Origin: Vitrella brassicaformis
Lineage: Eukaryota; Sar; Vitrellaceae
Direction: 5' to 3'
Assembly (NCBI GenBank): GCA_001179505.1
Contig: CDMY01000273.1
Coordinates: forward strand, 62,001-126,000
Length of the DNA stretch: 64,000 bases
In this document: positions 23,377 to 34,492 of the stretch, piece after piece
Numbering within the stretch: position 1 is the first letter of the stretch
How the letters are laid out: every line of letters begins with the position of its first letter
Notes under the pieces: generated by a model
The model's input: only the letters and a program-made list of their open reading frames with translations
Databases searched by the model: none
What the model was told of the DNA's origin: nothing
Translations under genes and position numbers: made by a program

Positions 23377-25722
23377 ATGAGTGGTGGACACACGCTGACC
23401 CAGGCGCTGGCCAAGCACGTGGCGCATCGCAAGCTGGGCATCCCCGTGAACAAGGTCAAGTCAGACGAGCCTGCCGCCCTGCGGAAGGTGCTCGTTGGTG
23501 TGGCGACTGGGCTGGAGAACCTGCTGGAGCGGGAGCTGAAGAGCCTGGGCATCGAGGGGACCTTCCAGAAGGTGGCGGGAGGCGTGCAGGTCGAAGGGAC
23601 CGATGATCTGCTGTGGCGCATCTGCCTCAAGAGGTGAGTCAGTCGGATGCATGAACATGCGACGAATGAATCATTCATCGCGTGATGCCGGTTGATTTGT
23701 CTGTGTTTGTTTGTTTGTGTGTGCAGCCGCATTGCCGAGAGCGTGAAGCTTTGCCTGTGCGACCCTTTCCATGCCAAGGACGAGAAGCACCTCGTCAACA
23801 ACCTGCACGCCATCCCATGGTGAGTGGGTGGGAGGGCGGATCCATCCATCCGCGTAAGATGCATTCGATTCACGTGCCCTCATCAGGGGTCACTACTTCC
23901 CATTCTTCGCCACGATGCAAGACCCCCCGATCAAGGTGAGGTCACGACACCCACCGCCCTCTCACCTCTCACCTCACACCGACCACAAGTCAGTCACGTT
24001 GTGCACTGCAGGTTGAGTCGTCCCGTTCGCGTCTGTTCCACACCAAGATGATAGAGCGGGCGGTGGTGGACGCCATCCGCGCTGAGCTGAGGACACACGT
24101 GGAGGAAAAGGGCGACCCCATACGATCCATGCACGCCAGAAGGGGAGGTAGGCATGGCATGGCATGGCATGCACTGACCGACCGACCGATGAATGAGGGC
24201 TTCTTCAACCAATCCCTGTGTGGTGCCATCCTGGCTGGCTGGTTGGGTTGCTGAATGCATTCAGTGCAGCGCGCTGCGAAAGTGGAAGTGCAGCTCCATC
24301 ACAATGAGTGCCAGGTGAGGGGCAGCAGGGCCCAAATTGCAACGGCATCCATATTAACCAAAGATAGATCTATGTGACGGCTGATTTCCTGCCTGCCTGC
24401 GTGCCTGATTGACAGATCTATCTTGACGGCTCTGGTGACCTGGGAAGGCGACTGTGGCGAGAAACCGTCGGCACACTCCCACTCAGGCACGCGAAGCCAC
24501 GCCACCATCACGCCAACACATTCATATCACCAAATGGTGTTTGCTGGTGTCTGCAGGGAGAATCTGGCGGCGGCGATAGTGCTTAAGACGCCATTCCTGA
24601 AGCTTCTATGCGAGGACAGGGGTGTGGCTCTGTGGGACCCCTTCTGCGGGGCGGGCACCATCCTGCTGGAAGCGCTCGGGATCGCCATGGGCCATCCCGC
24701 AGGCTCGCCGCGGATCCGCTATCCCTTCTATGACGTGAGCAATCCGGCGGGCGTCAAGCTAGCTGAATGTGCCTCCCTCCCTTACCTTGCGGCTTTTCTG
24801 TCTGTGTATGTCGATGTCGTCAGTTCCCCTGTCACAGCGCTCGGCGCTTCTCTGAGGTGCTTTCAGATCTCGCACTCACGTACGCAGCGTCCGTGCCTCC
24901 GTCTGTGATACTGACTGACGTCATCTTCTCCGTCTGTTTGTTCTACCTACCTGCATCCATTTAGCCCTCACCCCAACTTGGCGAATCTGACGCTGCTGGG
25001 CACCGACATGCGGGAGCAGGAAGTGAATGGCGCCCGGAAGAACCTGACCACCTTCTGCGAGCGGATGCCGCGGCAAGCGTCGCCCGACTATGAGCCCCCC
25101 CTGGCCGCCCAGCCGAGACTCAGTGGTAGAGGGAGGAGTCAGGCTGAATGTGGTGGTACAAAACCTTTGTGTTGGCTGATGGGATGCAGGTGATGACGGC
25201 ACTGCCGCTGCATCGTCCCCGTCGTCCTCCGAGAGTCAGCTGCCGGCCAAGATCAAGTTCGTGCACACCGAACCATGGAAGGTACAAACAACAGAAGAAA
25301 CACACGCTGACCGAGTCAGACCAAGAAAAAGCTCCACTCCCCAAACGTTTGCGTGTCTGGCAGGTTGGCTCCTACGTGGACAACTGCATGATCGTGACGA
25401 AGGTGCCCTACGGCCGGCAGCTGGGCAGCGAGGCGCTTCGCCGCATCTACCAGAAGTTCGCCAGGCTGCTGCTGAGCCGGCACGACTGGCGGGGCGTGTA
25501 CTGTCTGGCTTCTCGGAGAGACTTCAAGATCGTCACAGGACTCGACTGGCGGACGGAGCTGCGGTTCAAGAACAAAGACACGGTCGTCGAGCTGCTCAGC
25601 TGGTATGTGTTTGCATCATTCACTAGACGAGTGCATCCGCGTATGGATGTGTGTGTGTCTATGTGTCGATGTTCAGGAGTGGCGGAAAGAAGAGCTGGGA
25701 TTCCTACTACACGGACGACTGA
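23377..25722 (+). CDS. THUMP-domain RNA guanine-N2 methyltransferase (UPF0020 family)
   Basis: About ten exons encode roughly 480 residues. The first exons form a THUMP-like RNA-binding region (VGVATGLENLLERELKSLGI). The middle has the linker YLDGSGDLGRRLWRE followed by PLRENLAAAIVL, the conserved PLRE-LAA block. The Rossmann methyltransferase carries the SAM-binding loop LWDPFCGAGTILLEALG and the catalytic motif TKVPYGRQLG, equivalent to the NPPY-type motif of RlmL/Trm14/THUMPD3 enzymes. It should methylate the N2 of a guanine in rRNA or tRNA. The conserved PLRENLAA join requires a GC donor at about 24486. The last exon (25677-25722) encodes SGGKKSWDSYYTDD. The ATG at 23377 starts the continuous first exon. 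Confidence 0.85.
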
Positions 25723-26081
25723 TTGATGCGGTAACGATTTGGCGTCTTGGTGTTCGTGTGTGGGGCGCGCCGCGGCGTGGCGTGGCTGGTGCAGTGCAGG
25801 TGGTTTGTAGATGCGTTGGTTTGTAGATACCGCAGGTTCGTGTGCAGAAACAGATATCTATAGCTAGTCGGGGTGCGAACATACGTACATGATGGAGTTG
25901 TGGCCACACTTTATATCCGATGTGTCCCGTGCTTCGACAGACAAAGTGTCTCAGCCAACTTATTGAACACATGTGACATGTCTCTTGCAAGTCATCATAC
26001 CACCAATGAATGCCTTACTACCCGACACACACAAACCCTTTCACACACACACGGCTTCAACCACTCAGCCACCACGTCTCT
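25723..26081. other. Convergent intergenic region
   Basis: This interval separates the 3' ends of the plus-strand methyltransferase and the minus-strand exonuclease. Apart from a short GGCGTGG-rich stretch, nothing gene-like is visible. Confidence 0.5.
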
Positions 26082-27371
26082 CTACATGGCCCAACCGACA
26101 ATCTCGACATCCGTCGCGTCCTTGCCGTGCTGCCCCTCGCCCTTGGACTTCACACCAGCCGCAGGGCCTTTCCTCGCCTTCTTCGTCTCCCGCAGGTGAT
26201 GCTGATACAACTTAACCGCAGCATGGGCATCCTCTGTCGATGACACACCACACCAGACCACACCAGACCGCACCACAAGACACACAGAGATCGGCATCTC
26301 ATCTCTTTCCTGAATGCAGGATGCCGGGTGTTCGGGCAGGCCCACCGACCGATGCTGTCATGCACGCCGTTTCGGCGCAGCGTGATACCCAGTTCCTTCT
26401 TGGCGAGGCTCTGGAGGGACGGGAGCTGCTTCCGGCTGTGCGGGTAAAGCCGCTGCGTGTCCGCCCATTGGATGCCCTCGTCATCAGCATCGATCTCAAG
26501 TGCCTGATGGAGGGAGAGAGGGAGGGAGGGAGGGATACGACAACACACCATGTCCGTGTGGATGCGCGGGTCGGATACTACCTGCCTGGAAGTCATGGTG
26601 GATGGCGTGCCCAACAACCAGCGCGCCCTTCATCGCGAGCAGAGCTCTCGTGCGGGCCTCATCGAAGCTGATCCCTGCAGCCAGCCAAGGCGTACCGACA
26701 GAGAGGAACACGAAGGATGGATGGATGGGCCATCGCTCCCTCCCTCCCTCCCTCCCTTGTTCCTTGCCTTGTTTGAGCCGGCCGAGTGTTAGTCCAGTGA
26801 TGGATGACCGCAGGTCGGACACGTACGACCGAGGCCGCACCACCTGCATGCCAACACGCATCCTTGATTCACTCATGCACATATCTGCCCCCCGGTTTGT
26901 TTGTGACTGCAACCCTCACCTCGTCCATGACGATGCGGCCCGCGTCGTCACAGATGGATATCCTCGCGAGCTCACTAGTCGCCCCATTTGGACCAACACC
27001 CACCTGTACACACAACACGACACACACCGAGAACCATCAACCACAAACCTCTCGCCTTGTGTGCCTCAGTAAGTGACCGACCATACCATCTCACAGTCGA
27101 GCCCCAGAACGCTCTTGCCGCCCATCTTTCCCTTCTTGTCCGGCCGTCTGGCGCCGGACGATGATGCACGCTGCTGGTGCTGGTGCTTGGGTCGGGCTCC
27201 ATCGTGAGAATGCTTGGCCGCGTCCTTCCTCTTGAGGGACTGCATGGCGGCCTTGAGCTTCGAGATCACGTCATCCTTCTTGACGACAGAGGCTGGATCT
27301 CTGTGGGGACGATCACGATCCTGCTTGTCTGTGGCGTCGTGACGTCGCTTCTTCTTGCTCTTCTTGCCCAT
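26082..27371 (-). CDS. REXO4: REXO4-type DEDDh 3'-5' RNA exonuclease
   Basis: Six exons read from the ATG at 27371 to the TAG at 26082. The N-terminus is Lys/Arg-rich (MGKKSKKKRR), as expected for a nucleolar protein. The catalytic domain has exonuclease motif I in GLDCEMV with GVGPNGATSELARISI after the intron, the V-RPRSYVSDLRSSITGL block, motif II in VVGHAIHHDFQAL, the LPSLQSLAKKELGI helix, and motif III HDSIEDAHAAVKLY with His and Asp. All four acidic residues and the catalytic His are therefore present. Yeast Rex4 and human REXO4 act in pre-rRNA processing, and that is the likely role here. It is divergent from the cyclin-domain gene. Confidence 0.88.
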
Positions 27372-27520
27372 GGATGACGTGAGAAGTGCGACAGATGCCC
27401 GTGCCTGCAAACAACTCATCAAAGTGATTGATTGCATTCATTGGCCGATGCGCACCCATCCTATCCTCTCTTACCTGCCAAGCGCCTCAGCTCCTGAGCT
27501 CGCCCACTCTAAGCTCGCAG

Positions 27521-29776
27521 ATGGGGTTCCTCTCTCAATTTTGCATTTCCCCGGGCTTTAGGCGTCGGAGTCGTGACGTGAGGCAAATGTATCGCAAAGA
27601 GAGCTTTCGGGGCCTTCAGGGCCGGCTGCTCGCGTGCGGCATCAACTTTCTGCATCGGCACATCAAGGACGATGCCGATGTGCACGAGAAGATGGCAGGG
27701 AATGCCGTCTTTCGCCTATTCTGCGAGCGCTCCGTTGACATGACCCTGCACAGCAGCCCTGGAGGTGCGCACAGGCGCCTGGCCCACCATAAAGAGCTCC
27801 GGTGTATGTCATCATTTCTTTGCAGACACAGCTTCCTTCATCGTTGATATCGTGCACCGCGGGCTGTTTGGGGTACCAATCAAGTCATTTCTGTCCTTGA
27901 TGCCATCTGCCGCGTGTGCCTCGTCTCGTCAATCAGGTGGCTCCGTTCATCATAAGCATCATCCTGCTCAGCCGCTTCAAGCAGAAGACGCACATCTCGC
28001 TGCACTGTGCGACGTGGCGGCCGCTGTTTCTCTCTTCGCTGCTCATCGCTGACAAGATGTGGGAGGACAAGCCTGTCCGGAACTCGTCCATACCGATGCT
28101 CTTCCCGGCCCTCACCAACCAGGAGATTAATGCTCTCGAGAACACCATCCTGATGGAAATCGGGTGAGGGAGGTCTCCTGCAAGGGAGGAAGGCAGCTGA
28201 GACACCTCAGCACATTGCGTGGTTACTTGCAGCTTCAACTTGTTGATAACACCGACCCTCTTCAACTCCTTCTGCGAGAAGCTGCTGTAAGCACGATGGA
28301 TGACACACTGCCGCATACCTCCTGAGCATCGTGTGGGCTACCTATGTCGCGTGTCTCTGCAGGGCTGAAGCCATTCACCCCGAGATTGAGTTGGTACGGT
28401 CGCCACTTCTGAAGCAATGTCCCAGGGTGAGCATCCGCCCTTCTTGACGTTTTCCCTTCCATCAGGCCCTTCACCAGAGTCAGCTCATGGCTGACCTGAC
28501 GTCGACCACGCAGTACACAGGTGCTCATCAAAAGGAGAGATACTCGATGCATAGCTTAGGCATCGGTCGTGTTGTACAACGCAGATTTGGCTCCATCGCA
28601 GCTGCTAACGATCCCTGCCCCTGATGCCCCGACGCCCTCCAAACAGCCCAACAACGCGAAGCAATCGCACACACCCAAACAGAAACAGGTTGGTTGCCAG
28701 GTAGTCACCGGCGTCAATCGTGTCTCATGTCTCTTGGTTGGCAGGCTCGAGCTCGGTCAGCTGATGGCAGGGCTTTGTCTGTTCCAAGGCGCACGGCGCC
28801 GCGTGTGCAGGCACACGGCGCGGGAAAGGGCCAGGTGGATGGGGTGCGGCGTTTTGATCCTGCCTCAGCAAAACAACTATGCAAGACAGCTCCGATGCAT
28901 GCAGCAGGTCAGAATGGGATGCGATAGACCAGATCATTACGTTGGAGGTTGGACCTCGATGGCTCTTGTCTGTCTCCTTCTGCACAGGTGCTGCCTTTGC
29001 GGCTCCTTCACGCAAGACCGTGGGGGGCACTCAGCGGAGGACTGTGGCCAATGTTACACGGCCAGACGGCCACACCAAGGTGAGTACATGAGCGGGTGGC
29101 GTCGGCCATGTAGGCAGGCATGATTCTATCTGCGGCCTGTGTGGCAGGGCGGCGCTCTGTTCGTGCCCAGCACCTCTATTCCTCATCTGCCTGTCGTCGT
29201 GGCGAGTGGTGGTCGACGACCACTTGCGCACGGCAAGGATCTGCCCAATGGTCCTCTCATCCAACAACTGAAGAAAGGCGAGGAGGAGCGGGAAAAGAAG
29301 GCTTTGGTGCAGGACGGAGAGGCCAGTCCGAAGCACAACGGGGGAACTGGGGGAGATGGGGTCAATGCCGTGTATCAGCAGGGAAATGTGGAGGAGGGCA
29401 CCAAAGCAGACGGCATTGCAGGTCCAAGAAGAGAAAGAGGAGAAGACACAACACACATACACCTATTTGCACCAGCTCTGCTTTGCCCATTGCTGCTGCA
29501 GTGTCTGGCCCAGCTGTCGGCGCCGGCGATCGCCACTCGCGTGATCCTTCGCGAGTTCCCTCCGCCGCTCGCGCTTCCAAGCTCAAACGTGACGCAAGCA
29601 ATCCGTCTCGTCCACGGCACAAGTATTCCACCCCGTTCCCCAACCAGACGAAGAGGGCTCCCCGGGGCACCGCAACGAGCCCAGGTTCGAATGCGATGAT
29701 ACAGCCCAAACAGCCCAAAGCCAAGGCAAAGCAGGCCAAGGCAAAGCAGCCTACCACTCGAGTGGAACCCAAGTAA
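27521..29776 (+). CDS. Cyclin-domain protein with long basic disordered tail
   Basis: About eleven exons can be joined. The cyclin box spans the exons from 27826 to about 28400: SFIVDIVHRGLFG, VAPFIISIILLSRF, then WRPLFLSSLLIADKMWED, followed by ALENTILMEIGFNLLITP. These are the helices of PHO80/PCL or cyclin-Y type cyclins, which activate a CDK. The later exons (28585-29774) encode a disordered Pro/Lys/Gln-rich tail ending in an AKAKQ-type run. The start is uncertain: ATG at 27521 gives MGFLSQFCISPGF, and an internal ATG at 27587 (MYRKESF) is also possible. It lies 150 bp from the divergent REXO4 start. The tail may be a localisation or phosphorylation region; that is inference. Confidence 0.75.
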
Positions 29777-30163
29777 GCACAGATAAGAGGCAGATAAGAG
29801 GGGAGGGGAAACGTCGTATTGCCGCTCAATGAACAGGGTGAAGAGGGTGCCGAGGGCGGAAACTCAAAGATTCGCACCAGCTGTTGGTAACCATAATCAT
29901 CAGGCATTCCATTCCGCCACACCAAGACACACCAAGATACCCACGTATCTGTACTTGTCGCGAGTCAGGCAACCCTAAGGTCGTGTCACATGGTCGGCTC
30001 CACGTCCAGCATCCTCGCGACGAGTGCGTGTCAGATGGGCCCACAACAGAGCGGCCGGGGGTCAGTGATGCGGCCGGAGCGGTCCAAGCCGATCAGAGCC
30101 AGGTCCTTAGATAATGAACAGACACCCAGACATACCTAGCATCCCTTATGGTTTGTGCCACAG
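29777..30163. other. Gap between cyclin gene and chimeric gene, probably holding a missed 5' exon
   Basis: The downstream gene's first supported exon starts at 30164 after an acceptor AG and has no in-frame ATG of its own at its start, so its true first exon should lie here. A candidate ATG near 30029 (MGPQQSGRGS) is present, but I could not find a donor in the correct phase. Confidence 0.4.
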
Positions 30164-31566
30164 AAGCCCGTTTTTGAGAGCCACCCGATTGATGGTCGCT
30201 CACCGTCTGCCCCACCCCATCCATCGGCCCCCCGCATGCCCGCGTTCTCATCTGGCTTGCATTTCGCCGTCCCGCCGCCCTCCCGCGGCACTGTGGCCGT
30301 GCCATACCCGGGGGTCGTCGGCGGCTGTCATCCGGTACCCCAAATGAGCAGGTCAGCCGGGAAAGGGACATAGGACATCTGTTTTATATCACATTATTCT
30401 CCGTTTCCGTCGTTTACAGGTTGGTGTATCCCCCTGCAGTCGATCGCCGGACCCTGCACCCAATCCCACGCCACACACTTGGTGCAAAGGTAAGTTTCTG
30501 ATGCGCTGACAGACAATCGCCTTCCCTCTCTTGTGTCTTCCTCTTTTCACAGCTGCTGCCCAGCCAGACCAACCAGTTCCATGTCGTCCGACCTCCTCTC
30601 GTGCCCTTGGGTCCGCTGCATCCACCTCACCCCCTTCTTGTCGCGAAGGCACCTCCCCCTCCACCGGTCTACTACCCCGCGCCGCCGCCGCCGCCGCACT
30701 CACGATCCCATCACTCCCTCCTCGGTCAACCCCAGCGGCCTCCCATAGCAAGCAATGTGGCGTACCTGAGGCCCTCTCAGAATGTTCGGGGAGAGCATGC
30801 AGCGGTGAAGACACAGCTGGCGACGCATGTGAGGTCGGGACCATCCTTTGGCTCGGCGATTGGCCTTCCCCTGCCACACGGCGTCCCTGCTCCTGCTCCT
30901 GCTGCTGCTGCTGCTCTTGGTACACAAATAAATAATCACGAGACCTTGGTCGGCATGGTTGCATGTTTGTGTCAGGTCGGTCGATTTCTCCTCCCCACCA
31001 CATGTGGGGGGGTCCTCGGACTGTCACCCCGCAGCAGGAGGCGTACATGGCAGCGGAGGCGCGTCGTTTGGCAGCGATAGAGGAGGAGAGGCAGCGGACG
31101 GAGAAGCAGCTGAGAGACAGACACGCCGAAGAGCTCTTCAGACAAATGGTCAGCGCAGGCACTCACACACATCCCTTGACCACTCCTTTTCTGCGCCTGT
31201 CTGTGTGTCTGCCTGTCTCTCTCTGTGTGTGTAGGATTTCCACCAGGTGCAGCGTGCCCGCGACATGCAGATGAGAGGGCTCGAGAAGAGACAGGTCGGT
31301 GGGGCCAACCACACATAGAGAGGGAGGGAGGTGGTCGCATTGCTGTGTGCTGTGGTCATGGTTGTGTCTTTATCATCAGAGTGAGTTGGCCGAGCGAGAG
31401 TTGTCTCGGGCGCTGCAGACGGAGCGCATCAAGCAGGAGGAAATCAAACGAGTCCTCAAGGTGCGTATGTGTATGTGTGTGTCTGTCGAGTAGGGCAATG
31501 GATAGAGCTGCCATTGGTGTGGTGTGGGTGCAGGCCAACAGGGAGCAGCGACAGGCCGACCAGTGA
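30164..31566 (+). CDS. Chimeric gene: proline-rich protein fused to CFAP53-tail coiled coil (5' end unresolved)
   Basis: Three proline-rich exons (30164-30352, 30420-30490, 30551-30919) encode a disordered, Pro/His/Ala-rich region with PPPPPVYYPAPPPPP. They splice in frame into an exon at about 30977-31146 whose second half reads EARRLAAIEEERQRTEKQL. The three exons after that (31235-31294, 31380-31460, 31534-31566) encode DFHQVQRARDMQMRG, SELAERELSRALQTERIKQ and ANREQRQADQ. From about 31047 to 31670 both exons and introns are nearly identical to the end of the CFAP53 gene at 36680-37313 in inverted orientation. The open frame is intact across the fusion, so the hybrid may be expressed. The start codon was not found. 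Confidence 0.65.
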
Positions 31567-31670
31567 GGGAGCGACTGGATGAGGGCTGCGGGGGTGGCTC
31601 TTAGTCGGTCTGTCGTGGCTGTCGTGTGGCAAGGCACACATGAGAGAGATTGGACCTCACTTGCTGCATG
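31047..31670 (+). repeat. Inverted repeat, copy 1 (CFAP53 3' end)
   Basis: About 620 bp, covering three and a half exons, their introns and roughly 100 bp past the stop codon, is repeated in reverse complement at 36680-37313. Exons are nearly identical; introns differ by small substitutions and indels in their TG tracts. Confidence 0.9.
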
Positions 31671-32294
31671 ATTCATCCATGAGCATTCCTTCATTCATTC
31701 ATGAGTCGACAATTATGTTTGTACGCACAAGGGCGGCCGATCGGTATACACACGGATGCAACACAACGCACCCACATGCACGCATAGCCCCCCCGCCCCG
31801 CCGCACCACACAACATCCTCAATCAGAACAAGGCCGCCAATCAACACACAAAAGACCCATGCCGCCACGTGCAGTGAGTTAAGACGACTGAAGATGTAGT
31901 GTGGCTGTGCTGTGCTGTGCTGTGTGTTGTCTGTCTGTCAGCGAGCATGTGTCTCATCCGTCCATTTGTTAGACAGACCTGCTGTCGGTAGTAGAGGTTT
32001 CGGGTGTGATGTGCGCGCACGTCGATCGAGGCCACATATGTATCCACCCAATGGCATGCAGACAGCAGGGTGGTACTTTCGGACCTATACAGTGGCACTG
32101 AGGGAGGAGGCAGGAAGCAGGCAGAAAGCAACGAAACAACAGTGCACGCTGCCGCCCGAGAAAGGAGCGAGACATAAGCAGAACTGCCCGAGCGGTTTGC
32201 TTAGACGAGGCCTTCTTGCCACTAGCGCCCAGCCTACCCACTACGGTGGCAGAACAGCTGTGTGCTGTCCTTGGGCTGCTCTCTGTGTAGTCGA
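31567..32294. other. Convergent intergenic region
   Basis: The first 100 bp belong to the inverted repeat. The remainder has an ACAC/CCGCCC-type simple region near 31780-31810 and no supported exon on either strand. Confidence 0.5.
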
Positions 32295-34258
32295 TCAACC
32301 TACATACATCACATCCATGACGCACACAATGAGTGCGTGTATGTCACGCTGATCTAGCTCCTCCCCTGCCCCCATCTCACCCTCTTCATCAGGCTGATGC
32401 TGATGCTGCTGCTGGCCATCGCCCTCGCCCTCGCCATTGCCGTCGATGTCGCCATCCACATCTGTACACTCAAGACACGCAAACATACAAGTGGGCCCAA
32501 CCACACACACACATGTATTCCACTCACCCTCATCGCTGTCGCCGTCATCCGCACTATCGTCATTATCCTCTGCACACACACACACACATACATATGAGCA
32601 AGACACCTAGCCAGGCGGGCTGGGCACTACACAGACCACTTACCCTCACGACCATCGCCATCGCCGTCATCCGCACCCTCCTCTGCACACCACCACACAC
32701 ACACCGATTCATCCGACCGACAGACCGAGGTGGAGGCGGCCGGCTGCACACTCACACACTCACCTTCAATGACTTCCTCCTGCGGGTTGACCATCATGTC
32801 TGCGTAGGTGCTGCCCAGCGCGCCGCCCACCAGAGGGGCGGTGGTGGGCCGGCGGTCCTTGAAGGCAGCCGATGCACCACCCACTGGCGGCTCGTTGGTG
32901 AGGGCACGAACGCACACTGCATTCAGCGAACAGCACACGTCAAAGGACGGCTCCATCACTAGAGGATCTCTGACCCCTTTCTTACCCATGGTCAGGCCGG
33001 CCCAGATGATAAGGGCGATCGATGCGACGAATGGGCCGTCGAACGGCGTCAGCAGCAGCTGCCGAATATCTATAGGGGGATGGCTACTGTCCATCCTGCT
33101 CGCCACGACGGCGGTGCATCCGTTAGGGGGCTGGTGGGGCGAGTGGTTGAGGAAGCCGTCCAGCACACCGCCGTGAGCATGCCTGAACAGACCAGCACAT
33201 AACAGAGGGAAGAGGCCATGATGGATGGATCGATGTGTGTCTGCCTGAGTGTCGTGTTTCCTGCGTACCGGTCCACGTAAACCCATGGAGTGGCGCCCCA
33301 ATTCGCCAGTGGAGGGGCCATGATGACCCTCATGATGGTCCTCATGACGAAGGCCGACGCCGAGGCATCAGTGTTATCCTCACCACCACTTGCCGTCCAG
33401 CCGCCCCCGTGCCAGCGGATTCGGGATCTGACGGGCGGGTTGTCGTTGATGGTGTGTGGGTGGTATGGGTGGGCGGGGGGAAGGGGCGGATTGATGTCCA
33501 GCTCGAAGCCCGGCGCGTCGCGGAGGGCACGCACACCGCCGCCCGGCTGGTCGAACAGCTCAAAACGGCCGTAGTTGCCACCGAAGTCGATGTGTCGGCC
33601 GACTATCTTCCACAACGCAATCACGCGCACATCCGCCAAATAAGCCTACACAGACACCACACAGACAGACAGACAGACAGACACAGACAGACACACACAT
33701 ACAGACAGACCGATGAGTGCCAGCCACCCCACGCCACGCTCATCTGCCCACCTGTTTGCTATCGTGACGCTGCATGTCGGCCACAGCGAGTGTGATCGGC
33801 AGCTGACAGTAGCCCCGCTGCGCCGCCAACTTCAGCGCATTGGCCACCTCAGTCCACTGCTGCGTGTCCACCAGCCAGATGGCCTTCAGCAGCAGAGGGC
33901 GGTCCAGCTGAGCGTCGAATGCGATGATGGTCTGCAGCCCCCGGGCCACCAGGCAGCGATTGAGTCGGTTGCTCAGGACGGCGGCCGAGAAGTCGACTTC
34001 ATAGAGGAAATGGGCCGTGACTCTGAGGCTGCCGACCTCCGACCGGCTGCACACATACACAGATGGCACATCACACCCACCCACACACACACGCACACAC
34101 ACACGCCTGTCAACTGCCGCTCCACCTCCCTCATTGATTGAATTTCGGGTGTGGTTTGCATACGTGTGGAGGGCATCTCTGTCGTCTTTGTGGAGGAATT
34201 CCAGTGTGTGGTCGTCGATAACGGCACCATGGCGGTCCGCAGTGTGGTTGTTGCCCAT
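32295..34258 (-). CDS. Orphan single-pass membrane protein with acidic tail
   Basis: Eight exons join in frame from the ATG at 34258 to the TGA at 32295. The second and third exons (34050-33225) encode a folded region with VLSNRLNRCLVARGLQTI, LLLKAIWLVDTQQW and a segment WGATPWVYVDRHAHGGVLDG. I do not recognise this domain. One hydrophobic stretch (GPFVASIALIIWAGLTMG) near 33010 is a likely membrane span. After it, short exons encode an Asp/Glu/Gly-rich acidic tail (EGADDGDGDG; EDNDDSADDGDSDE; GDIDGNGEGEGDG) that ends in a His/Gln run. The bulk of the protein before the span would lie on one side and the acidic tail on the other. The start is 234 bp from that of the divergent helical-repeat gene. 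Confidence 0.65.
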
Positions 34259-34450
34259 CTCGCCCTCTACGCTCCTGCCGGACGGATCAGCTTCACACTC
34301 ATGCCAATGATGCTATGGATGAAATCGATGGTTTCCATTGTCGAACACTGCAGGAGGTCAGGATTCAGGCTGCCGACTGCGCACTAGTGGGCGTGGCGAG
34401 GGCGGTGGTATGGTAAAACACATTTCGTTCGGTCTCAGGGTTGGGGTGTG

Positions 34451-34466
34451 GGGTTCGAAACCCTGC
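34451..34466 (+). promoter_or_regulatory. GGGTTCGAAACCCT palindrome before the 34493 start
   Basis: The palindromic GGGTTCGAAACCCT lies about 30 bp upstream of the proposed ATG at 34493 and resembles AGGGCTTGAAACCCT upstream of the 6970 gene. It also resembles a tRNA T-arm, but no tRNA body surrounds it. Confidence 0.35.
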
Positions 34467-34492
34467 AGAGATCTTGGAGGAGAACTTTGTTT

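Noticed and set aside
30389..31162. 257-codon minus-strand frame
   Set aside because: It is antisense to the proline-rich/CFAP53-tail exons and has no recognisable domain.
34440..34475. tRNA-like T-arm (GGGGTTCGAAACCCTG)
   Set aside because: The T-arm sequence is good, but no D-arm, anticodon arm or acceptor stem can be folded around it, and similar palindromes occur at other gene starts.
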